Source: Paracyclopina nana (Eukaryota; Arthropoda; Copepoda; Cyclopoida; Cyclopettidae). Taken from it: a stretch of DNA of 64,000 bases. Position numbers and translations under genes: made by a program. Positions 48,939 through 60,400 of the stretch are shown in pieces. Under the pieces are notes generated by a model. It saw only the letters and a list, made by a program, of their open reading frames with translations, was not told where the DNA came from and did no database searches. The stretch is taken from NCBI GenBank assembly GCA_019096065.1, contig JAGUCH010000005.1:5580001-5644000 (forward strand), written 5' to 3'. Each line of letters begins with the position of its first letter. The first letter of the stretch is position 1.

Positions 48939-50159
48939 TTTGATGAAGATCTCTGTGGCCTTCACGGCCTTAAATGCGACGATCTATGTTTGTTTGGGCT
49001 TCATTCGCAGCTGATGAGTCACTGTGTTCAACCATAGCAGCGTACTAAAGGCCACAGCGCCCACTAAAGAACTAGTACAGTAGGCGGCCTTTGGAGGCAG
49101 AGCAGAAAGACTGAATTGTTTTTTTTAATCGTCAAGGCGATTTCGAATGGATCGAAACTAGATCGAGACATGTCATATTTGACATTTAAACACTCTTCAA
49201 ATATTTAATTACAACTTGTTTGCTTTACTAACATCTTTAAAAAATGTGTATCTTTTCAGTAGACAGCTTGGCACGTTTTAAAACCTTTGAAATATTTGAC
49301 AACTTTAGATAGAAAAAAGAGTTGATGCCTTAGAAAACTTGTACACTTTGCATACTCAGATATCTGTTTATAGCGATTTTAGATTTTTAAGGCCGAACGA
49401 TATATATATTCATGATTTTGATGCTTGATTGTGATATTTTAACCCAAGGAATTTTCCGAAATAAAAAATTAATTCTGTTTTACGAACAAAAGTATCTAAA
49501 ACATATTTTAATGAACATTAATTTGCTGTTAGCGGTCTTCTGCTGTGAGATCGGCTTTTCGTCGACCAATAGTTTCAATAAAAAAACAAATAAATATTTC
49601 AGCAAATTCACAATAGTTCAAAAAGCCATTATCACAAGTATCCCAAAAAAATTAAAAAATTAAGCATCTTTTTATGTTGGCTGAGAGCTAAAAATTTGGC
49701 CATTTCATCTTATGATTTCTAAGATTTATGCAACAAAGTAACTTTAAAGCCGTTTTCACGCTCATCTAAAAAAGGCAAGCAACGGACGAAGCAAAATCAT
49801 CTAATTAATACGGCCAGCAATCTTAAAATAGGACATTCTAGATCCTAATTTTGGATGTGAAAACTATTTGTCTTGAGAAGATATAAGTAAAAGCCTGAAA
49901 ATTGGTTCAAAATAAGGAATTGCGCAATTATAAGCGAAGCGTTTCATCAAAACCCGGCTTTATCAAATTCTTCACTTCATCTTCAAACTTACATTGTTTT
50001 TCATCCTCTTGATGGCCTAGAATTTCCTGAAATTGTTTTTTGTGGAATTAAATTTCCTGGGTGAGTGAAAATGGCTTTCTTTTCTTCTACCTAAATATTC
50101 ATTTTTAGAACTTCAATCAACTTGAAATATCACAGGTCAAATAACAATTCAGTAGTAAA
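48939..50159. promoter_or_regulatory. Shared upstream region of INPP5F (-) and EIF2B1 (+)
   Basis: About 1.2 kb separates two divergent start codons. It is AT-rich and I see no clear TATA box or repeat, so promoter function is inferred from position only. Confidence 0.4.
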
Positions 50160-51419
50160 ATGACTAAGAGCAGGGGAAATAAAGTGAAAGATAGCAAGAA
50201 TTCAACAGTGTTCAATATGGGTAAAATTCCAGATTTTTTCCTCATGGATCGTTCATCAGTCTTAATTTTAGGAGTGGATGTTCCAACAACATTTGAGGAA
50301 TTGTTAAAATCTGAGCCTGAAATGGCAACAGCCGTCGCAGCAATAAGAACTTTGAAACTAGTATTGGAAAAGTGTGCTGCAACCACTCTCCAAGAATTGG
50401 TTAAACTCCTTAAAGAGGCTACTGATCAAATGAAAAATGAGGTCGATTGCTCAGCTTGCAGTGTAACCTCTGGCTGTGCTTTGTTCCTCAGATTCATAAC
50501 ATTGGCCTCACTTGAAAACAAGGTGACACAAATGACATCTTTTTGCAAAAATACATGTACTTCAAAATTTTACTGTTAGCCCTTTGAGGAGATGCGAAAA
50601 GTCATGCTGCAAAAAGGCGATGTTTTCTTGGACAAAATGATGAGTGCACGAGGCAAAATTGCTGCCAAAGGCGCTGAAAGGCTTCCTGATGGAGCGGTAT
50701 TTTATTAGAGTGCAAATAGTAATTCAATTTAACCTCATGAAATGCCCTATTTCAGAGGATATTGGTGCATTCTCACTCAAGAACTGTGCTAGCCACATTA
50801 AAAGAGGCTCACAAAATGAACAAGAGGCTATTTGTGTATGTGACAGAATGCGCCAGTGATGAAAGTGGCCGAGAAATGAAAAAGAACCTTGAAGGCATTG
50901 GCATTCCCTGCACATTAGTGCTGGACTCTTCTGTGGCATACATACTTGAACAAGTTGATCTGGTTCTCCTGGGAGCTGAAGGAGTTGTTGAAAGTGGTGG
51001 AGTTGTAAACAAGGCAAGGAGAAGTTTTCTACTTACTGTACACCAAAATGTAATTATTGTTGTTTTCTCATTTAGATTGGGACCTACACTATTGCTTTGT
51101 GCGCAAAGATGCTCAACAAGCCAGTATACATACTTTGTGAAAGCTTCAAATTTGTTCGAATGTATCCGCTGAACCAGCAAGACTTAACGGATGAATTCAA
51201 GGTATATAACTACTGCTTTCTAGCAAAAGGAAAACAATTAATTTTTAAATGAGTACTTTTCAGTACCATGCCAGTACTCTGAAGAAAGTTCAAGATTTGT
51301 CTGCAGTACATCCATTAGTGGACTATACGAATCCCTCTCTCATTACCTTGCTGTTCACTGACCTTGGCATCTTGACTCCATCTGCTGTCAGTGACGAGTT
51401 GATCAAGTTATATCTATAA
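50160..51419 (+). CDS. EIF2B1: Translation initiation factor eIF2B subunit alpha
   Basis: Six exons: 50160-50220, 50272-50522, 50580-50696, 50756-51013, 51076-51201, 51264-51419; 322 residues. It is the regulatory alpha subunit of eIF2B, the guanine nucleotide exchange factor for eIF2, and acts in the cytosol. Recognised by [86 protein letters not shown] and the terminal [20 protein letters not shown], all matching the family in order. Introns are only 51-62 nt. The first (50221-50271) is 51 nt and stop-free, so retaining it would add 17 residues in frame. The fourth (51014-51075) is GC-AG, with donor AAG|GCAAGG. The N-terminal 20 residues are lineage-specific. Confidence 0.93.
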
Positions 51420-54400
51420 ATCAAGAAATATGTATTTTCTTTCAATAAGATAATTCAGCTTGCTCATTGCTTTGCTAAACTTCCTCTGAAGCATGCAGAT
51501 TTTTTGACATTTTATTTATCTTGTCTTATTCAGCAGGGTTTTTCTTTAAATCTTGAATTACTAAGCGGCCGTGAAAGCTAACGGTTTGGGAAATATAACG
51601 GAATACAAGAATACAATCACCAAACCTCTATGGACGTGATCTGTTTCCTTTCCAGTAATGTCACTTTTTCGCCAGATGGGGCAAATGCATTTTTAACTTG
51701 GCTGGTGTGCATAAATGGCCGACTTCCTTACAAAAGCGCCATCTAGCCGCGTGTATCTTATCCCTTCCCCTATCAAATTGGGGTCTGAATAAAAAAGGGT
51801 AAAATTCGCAAAAATGTGTCATGCCCTGATTTTTTGTAAGCTCAAGCATAAAAATTCCCCTGTATTGAACTAATAGCAGCTTTCACTTTTTATTGGATTT
51901 GTGACAAACCCATGAAAAAATTCCGAATCCCGGAAATCATGACCGCAGACCTACTAAATATAGACTAGGCTAAAATAGCTACTGAACCCAAATAACGCAA
52001 TTACCACAATGTCATTATAGTAAGCGCGCGCATGTTTGTAAGTATAGCCTATCACACCATAATGTTTATGCCCAAAAAAGTGGATATTTCTGGTACAAAA
52101 AATGCATGCTTGCCAGCACGTAACATGACATGTAGCACATTCCATTGCACTGTACCAGCAGGCTCACTACCCAAAGCAGAAAATCCCAAATGAATAAGTG
52201 AACAGGAAGCTAAAGGAAAGCATGGTTGTTTTTTGGTGCCAGTAGAAAGCCTATTTATGGTGTTGGTGGCAAAATGCGCGCGATTTGTGGCCCGTGGAGG
52301 AAACGCCAGGTATTATTTAGAAAGACCCCGTTCATGACTACGACGAAACACCTATCAACTAAGCTATAAGCTGCACTAGAAGATTCCTAATTCGTAATAG
52401 TCCAAAAATGGACTGTGTGACTATTGCGCAAGAGTGAACAAGCATTTAGAGCACAAAGGCAAGCTTTTTTGAAGAAGATCAGCCCAAAACAATGCACGAG
52501 TCTGGTAAGCTCTCTTTTTTATTTCTTCTTTCATTTAAAAGGGAGAACGTTGACATTTCGAAAAAAGTAGACAGAAGAATGAATGCCAAGAAACTCAGTA
52601 AAATGTAGTATGTAATCAAGATGGATAGATGTTTTGACGAGCTTTTTATGCTTAAAAACATGGAGATAATTGATTTTGTACGGTAGCCTAGAAACTAAAT
52701 TAAGTGGGAATGTCTACCAAAAAATTGAATTAGAAAGCAGGCCAAGAAAATCGCATTGTAGCAATTATTCAGCATTTTTTGCGTCCTATTTTATTTATCG
52801 TCCCTGTGACCTCCAAGACATAATTACTTTGTGTAATCGATGATGCTTGCAGCATTAACGAAAGGTCTCAAGTTCCTGTGTTTTTTGGCTGGTGAGGCCA
52901 CATCAGGCTTAGCACAAAAGCTGCTGCTGCTTCGAAAACGAGGCCATAAAAATTGAATAGAGGCCTAAATGAGCTAGACAAACATCAGGAAATGGCCTTT
53001 CACACCTCGGCCTGGGGCCTATTAACATTTTACATTTTTTCATGCAGATATGCCCCCACCAGTTCACTAGAGCTGATTGCATGCAGTTTTCAGCTTTTGA
53101 AAAGAGAAAGAGACAACATTAATTATACGCTATTTGGCCCTCTGTGTAGAGGGTTTTCTAATTTTATTCACTTGGCTCAATGGTTTAAGGTTGAGCATTT
53201 TATGTAACCCACCTTGGCAGAGATAAAAGAATTTTGCATTAAGGATTTAAAATATGGATTTGCAGTGCTTTTACTTTCATTTTTGGCTACTAAATCGTAT
53301 ATTGGTTAAGGTAAATTCATAGGAAATAAGCTTTTTATTAATTTATACAATTTTGCATGCTAAATACTCGGCTAAGCGCTATTTTGATACGAAAATTGGT
53401 TACATTCGAATTATTATTTAATTGATACAGTCACCCTGGGCTAATTTTCAGCCTAAAGCTTATTTTGATGAGCTTGCTCACGAGTGCATTAAAAAGTTGC
53501 TATTAGTACAGCATATTTTATGGCAGCTAGGAATTGATTAGTCCTAAACAATCATATGAGCTTTTTTGCAAACATGAAAACGTCTGCCTTGTTTTCATGC
53601 ACATTTCCTGCTAAATTGTCTCTTTTTAGAAAATCCATTTTCATGCAGTTGCTCTTCATAAAAGGAAATCTAGGCTATCTAGGGGTTTATATGGTTCAGG
53701 TTTTTTATGTGGGTCAAATCTGTCTCGTCCTCGTGGTTTTGTGTTTTTTTTCTGTGGAACGTGAATCGATTACTATCTGCATCTTCAAAGTTTTGCTGCA
53801 TACGCATTGCCATCGATTAAATGAAGTTGTATTATAAGAAGTCAGCTACAACTGACATTAAAGAAAAGTAAATAACAACTTCATGACTGTCATGCGAGCT
53901 GCAGAGTGAAAACAAGTTCTTTTTGCATTAATACTTACAGCTCAAAACTGATTGTTTTGGTATTAAGCAACCCTTTGTAGCATAACTAGCACACTGTTAA
54001 TTGCAAAACCACCCACCCACGTGGTCGTGCAGAGTGCAATAATAATCATGGCTTAATCTCGATCCCCTCTTTGCATTGACATTTCCTGACCTATATAATA
54101 TGCACATAACGGGTCCCTTACATTTCACAATGCTGTTGTACAACAAAAGCTGGAATATCGAGGCAATGATTTTCTGCCAAATCGATACGCACTACTACGT
54201 ACATAGTGCACATATTGGAAAAGTCCCTTTTAATTACCAGAGAAAAGCCCATTTCTCAAAAAAGGCCACTGGTAGACAACTAGAAAGGCCAGCAGCCAAG
54301 ATTCCATACCTGGATATGTAAGGTTGTCTCTTCTTCTTCATTGAGGTTCGGTCAGTGTTGGGAGGGCGCTCTAACGGCGAATCGAGGCCGAGGCCACCGG

Positions 54401-54472
54401 TCGAGCACTAATATTTCTCCCTTTTTTCAAAGGCATGCTAATAATAATAAGTGAAAGCAAACGAGGAAGGCC
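51420..54472. other. Intergenic DNA, no gene seen
   Basis: Includes the EIF2B1 3' flank and the 5' flank of the TOG-array gene. No supported frame or repeat with recognisable ends. GGCC-containing words are again common near 52.9-53.0 kb. Confidence 0.5.
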
Positions 54473-57400
54473 ATGATGTTAGGCCGAGTCGTTCAACACC
54501 AACAGTCTTACGTTGGCAGCCTCGGAATACACGAGACTGCCGCAGCCTCGACGACCTCAACGGCCTTTTTGCCAGCTCACACCACGGACGACGAGTCCTC
54601 CATTTCCTCGGCCTCAGACGTCGTGCTGGTGACCTCGGACAAGGCGTCCAAGTTTGACAAGCTCCACTCGGTGCGCTACAAGCTCGAGCACAACCAGCTG
54701 ACGAGGTCGACCTCGGAGGACGACAAGGTCAAGGTTTTCAAGGTTTTGGGCGACCACCTCCGCTCGCCTGACTGGGAGGTGAAGCAGTTTGCCGTGCAAC
54801 TCGTGCATGACGTCCTACCCCACGTGGGCGGGGGAAATGCCCTCGACCTCTGCATGGCCGAGGTCGTGCCAGACCTAGTGCCGTGTCTGGGCAGTGCGAG
54901 GATATCCCTGCGCAAAGCGGCCACTCAGGCGGTCGCCATTTACCTGAGGTTCACCGCTGACGTGGCCACAGCCTTAAAGGCCATCGTGAGCTACGGCCTC
55001 GAGAATCCGGACGCCGAGGTCGTGCACGAGACCCTGGTGAGCGTGGCCTTGCTGTTCCCCGAGGATTTTGACGATCGCTATTGCGGGCCTCAGAGGAACC
55101 TCTTCCACTTGGTAAGCGGCCTCGCCAGGAAGCTCTCATCGGAGGATACCAAAATCCCTGCGTTCATGTCGCTACAACGGCTCGCAGACGTCGTTGGCGT
55201 CAAGCAGTTTCAGGTAATGCCTTAATTATTTTTTTCTGTAAAATATTTCATTTCAAGAAACGTGAACAATTCGCAAGGAATATTGGGTAATTTTGGCAGA
55301 AAAAACTTGAATCATGTTTTTGCGCTGTGTTGTTGAAAAGTGCTCTTTTTGGATGTACGTAATTTGAACCTTTGACTCTCGTTTTAGTTGTAGCTCAACA
55401 AGTGCATCAACTCTCGTTTTACCTCTAGCTGCTTGCGTTTCACAAAAACCTAATTAACCTTATGAAGCTGATCTGTTTTTTGAATTTAAAAATCATTTTG
55501 AGGTTAATTTGGAGCATTGAGCATCAAGCTAGATGTGGCTCATTTATTAGAATTTAGCGGAAAATCAAGCAGGAGAATTACCAATCAGTGCTGCAGGTAA
55601 AAAGAGTCAACAAAGAATTACAGGTATAACGAGATTCGTAGGGAAAAAATGTCTACTACCTTATTACTTAGCTTAACTTCAAATCAGGCTCACAAATTTG
55701 AGAACGAGCAAGTATCGATTCATTGAACTTACATTATTCACTCTTTTTTACTTTTAATGGCCTTAAAGGACGTTTCGTAACATACTAAAAGGGCAATGAC
55801 CTCGCTCATATGTATTCCGCTAGAAATACTTAAGTTGCACAAATACAGACAAAAGCTCTTTGTGCAATAATTATTGCAAGTGCAATATGTAAAGACATAG
55901 TACGTTTAGCAACCGCATGAATTATTAAAAGTGTATCGCATACATTTCCGAATACTGCAGGCATACTTAAGCAAACTCACTGGAGACCAAAAGCGAATCT
56001 ACGATGAATTGGCCTCAAGTCGGCCCACAAAGCCAGCAGCCATCAAACTGCTGAACAATAACAACGATTTGAGCCCGGATGAGAGTCTCGACAACAGCAG
56101 CATGAACAGCCTCGTGATGATCCAGGGTAGGAAGGTGTCAGCTGCTCAAGCTGGATGGTTCGAGTATGGAGCCATCGACGATAGCATCGTGGAGAAGCTT
56201 CGTGACGAGGAAGACGTTCGCGTTCGCTTGGCTGGAGCAGACGAACTGAACCGAGCTGTCAAATCCATGAAAGACTTGTCTCCACTCCTACCACAAATGA
56301 GGCTGTTCCTGAACTTCCTCGACTCGGTCCTGGAGGGCGAGACCAACTTCAAAATGGTCCTGCTCGTGCTGGAAACCTATGGAGTGCTCATCGATCGGAT
56401 GAGGCACAAAGTGAAACCGCACTTGAGGTCTCTCTGCTCAGCTCTGCTCAGGCATGCGTCCAACTCCAAAATTGTCGTCAGAATCGAGAACTACAGGGTG
56501 ATCAAGAAGCTCATGCTCGTGGCCAAGCCCAATGTGGTGCTCAACCACTTCTTTGACCACCTCGGGGACAAGAGGTCAGTGATGCGTGAGGATGTGCTCA
56601 ACATAGTCATGTTTGCCCTCCTCACTTTTCCTAGCAACGAATTCGACCTCAAGGTAAGCACAACTTTACTGTAGGGCGTTCCCATGTTAATGAAGTTAAG
56701 TTAGGTAAAAAGTTCAGTTCCGTTCCCAGATATTTATGTAGGTAGGACTTAATTTAGCTTAATTTTATGTAGTACTAGCTTGCTTGCCTAGCTAAGTTCA
56801 TGTTGCCAAACTGAACTTAGCTACAAAAAGTGTTCTCTTATGCGTAGTAGCTGAAGCTTGCTTAATTGAGAAAAGGTAACTTTGCTCATCAACTGCTGAT
56901 GAACAACGCGTTGGCGTGTCAGCTCAGCGGTCAACTGAACATTGCTAAAACGAACCGAACTTGGCTAGAACAAGCTGAACTTAATTGATCAAGTAAGGTT
57001 GCTGCTTTAGCAACGTAACTTGACTAGAAATTCGAATATGGGATCGCCCTACTGACACGTTCACCTAGGTTACATTTTGGAAAAAATACCTTTTTTTATG
57101 TGTTAAAAAAGGCTTCAAATCAATGAACTTGAGTGATACTGGAATGATACTCAACTGCCCATTTTTCATTAACAAAACCGCTAAATTCTAGGAAGAGTAT
57201 AAAAACGGATGAGTTTAAAATACTGAGTGTCCCACAAGTTCTGGAGCAAATTAAGCTCGTATACTAACAAATGACTCATTGATCGAGTTTAAAGTCGAGC
57301 TGAGCTAAATGAATTATGTGCCCGAAAATTATGAAATCAAAATATTGTTTGCACCGAAAGTAGCGGGACACTCTGTATTTTTGGTATTGTTTTGCAGAAC

Positions 57401-60400
57401 ATAGCAGCAACTGTGGTGCCAACTCTGGTTGATCCCAAGAGACGGGTGAGACAAGCTAGTCAAGAGTGCGTGGCCATTTTAGCGGCCTTCATGGGGCCAG
57501 CAAAGGCCGCACCTTTAATCCGGTCCATTGAGCTACTCGAAAACCACTTTGAGCGCGGGACAGGAGTGCTAAACGCTGTTCAAGCTCGTCTTTCACGAAG
57601 GCAATTACCCAGGGTGACTCAAGATGGACTCGTGGAATACAGCATACAAATTCCGAGGTCCGCCATGAGGCGGGCCAGCGGCGGGGGCGGGGCAGCCTTG
57701 CGAGGCCGCTCAGAATCGCCCATTCTCCACAATGGCAAAAAATACGGGGCAGACATAGAGTGGATTTTGGCAGGTAAAAAAACCCTTGAACCAGCACATT
57801 CCACTTGGTATGCAGTGAAAGTTTATGCCCTTAGACACGCAGAACGCACTCAATTTGGCCTATAAGGCCACAGCAGACCACAGAATAGGTTCTGGCAAAA
57901 TTGTGGATCCATCATACTTGAAATGGATTAATTATGAAAGCTCTCGCAAAAAATGCTGGCAAATATTGCTAAAAGAAAATGGCTTTATTAGGAGACATGC
58001 ATTTAGCTGCCAGTGCATTAGAAAGTTGCCATTAGTGGTTTGTATACAAGCTGCATGTCTGCACTTTCCCTTGGCTAGCTTCAGAAAATTGCACAGTAGC
58101 ATGAAAGATCATATATTTAAAATCATTTCTTGCCTTTCTGGGTATCCTATTCTCGTGCTAATCGAGGTAGCATTTTCTAGATGATTGCGTGTAGCTAGCT
58201 GTCACTCGGCTTTTCGCTGTAAGCAAAGAAGTTGGTTTTATTGTCAGCAGTTTCCTCCCTGGCTGTCCTCAATATTAGCTAAAAATAAGGCTAAGGTAAA
58301 CTAGAAACGACAGGAACTGTTTCTATGTAGAGAAGCACTTCGTGGTATTACTACTACCATATACTTGTAGTTGTTCGTAGTACACAACGCGGCCTTGAAA
58401 ATAAAAAAGCATTAACCAGACGTGCACACATGCACCCTTTGTGAAGTATGATTGGGTGCAATCACGACACTTGTGTGTACTTAAGCTGTTCATCTGCAAA
58501 AATAAAAAAATGTTCAAATAATGCAATGATGGCTGGAGCAAATTAATTAATGAGCTTTCTAATTTCAAAAAAATTATCTAAAGCTGTTGTAAATAATAAT
58601 CCAATTGTGTTTTGTGTGTGATTTACTCCATACCAAAACGAGCTGAAGAAAACTGTAAACGATTCCTAAAGAAAGTCGCTTTCTATTTAAAAAAACACGC
58701 ATTGCTAAATAAAAAATCTTTTATATTATGAGGACTTTTTAAAGTAGATGAACATCAAATTAATGCAGCTTGCTCATGCCTTACAAATTGTTGTGCTAGA
58801 GTAAACGTCAAGAAGCAAGTGGCAATTACTGATATTGAATTTGATTTGTTGCCAACAGCTCTTTATACCATGGCCCTTTTTTTGAGCAACAAAAAAACCC
58901 GTGTGCAATTGACGAAAAATTGAAGCTTACATGAATGGTATGCAAGCCAGGTATAATCTGGCATCGATTACTGTCAAAAAAAGGAGGCCTTTCTCGCAGC
59001 AGGCCTGCAACATCATATCATCATCCTTAATAGCAGTGCCTTACTATCATTTGTCAGATGACCATATATCCTATCATGTACATGCTCAAGTACAAAAGTG
59101 CTTGGGACCTGCGTGGCCAAATCGAGCAATTACGAGCCACGGTGGACAAGGTGTCAGAGCAGACTGACGAGTCCGAAATCAGTGACGAAATCGATCAGGG
59201 CCTCATTAGTTTAGTCGATAGAAGTAGACAAGCCCAACGTAATCTCGAGGAGCTTTCTAATTTCTTGCTTTCATTGCAGGCTCAGGATCGGTGAGCTCGG
59301 GGTCAGCCAAGTCCATATCCACGATGCACAGGTCGGAATCGAGGCTGGACGAGAGCTTCTCCAGCTCCAATTCCTTTCCAAATTCACCTTCGGTCCCAAG
59401 AAGAGCAGGTGCAGCGCACCTTAATGGACTCCGTTCACCTACACCTCCCTTGGGAGCCTTGAACGGGATATCAAAGGCCGCAAGGTCGAAATCCGAGGAG
59501 ACCTTGGCGAGCACAATCAATTTGAAGTCATTAGCCACCTCACGCAGGTCTTCAGTCCTCACCGAGGATGTCGAGGGTGAGATGCCAGAGAGAAAGGCGA
59601 GAAAGCAGCCTTCGCATAAAGGCCACCACGAAAATGAATTGCCAAGATTGATAGGGACCAAGTCTCAGGCGAGCACAGCGAGCTCAAGCGCAACCAGAGA
59701 TAGCGGGATCAGCATCAACGACGTCCAAAAGGCCGCTGAAGAGGCCTTGCAAAGTGGCCTTCATCATGCAGCGACAAGAAGGCCATTCAAGGCCGCTGGA
59801 GGAGGACGGAGCAGAACCGGAAGCAGCCGGAGCACCATATCAAGGATGATCAGCGTGGATGACCTTCCCATCAGTGGAAAGGCCATGCCCTTGGGAAAAA
59901 GGCCAAGCACCAACAAGTCGTCCATTTCCACCATTGACCTCGATGCATCGTCAGCCTCGAGGACATCGAGCAAGGTCAATTTAAGGGGGGAGGAGCAGCA
60001 GGCCAAAAGGCCCAGCTTCTCAAGATCCATCAGTGGAGGTGCAGGAGCTCAAAATAACTACTTCAAAGACCTTGGAGAAATGCCAAAGGCCGCGAGTGAG
60101 CAGAAGCTGGATGGAAGCAGAAAAAGTGAGATAATTGACGATGTGACTCCACCTCGAAGCCCTTTGGTGGTGCTGAGCAGCAATAAGCACCTCTTGCTCA
60201 GGCCAGCTGACAACAGCCCCTTTTCCTCAGCTTCAGTGGGCAAAAAAAGCCCTGGAAACGGGTGCAATCAGTCCCACGGATCCTCCACCAATTCCACGCC
60301 ATATTCGCAAATTTCCGTGCCTTCGAGCTACGATTACGAGGATGATTTCACGTCGGAGTCAGAGTCGGAAATGTGCCTACTAGCAGCATCAGCAAATACG

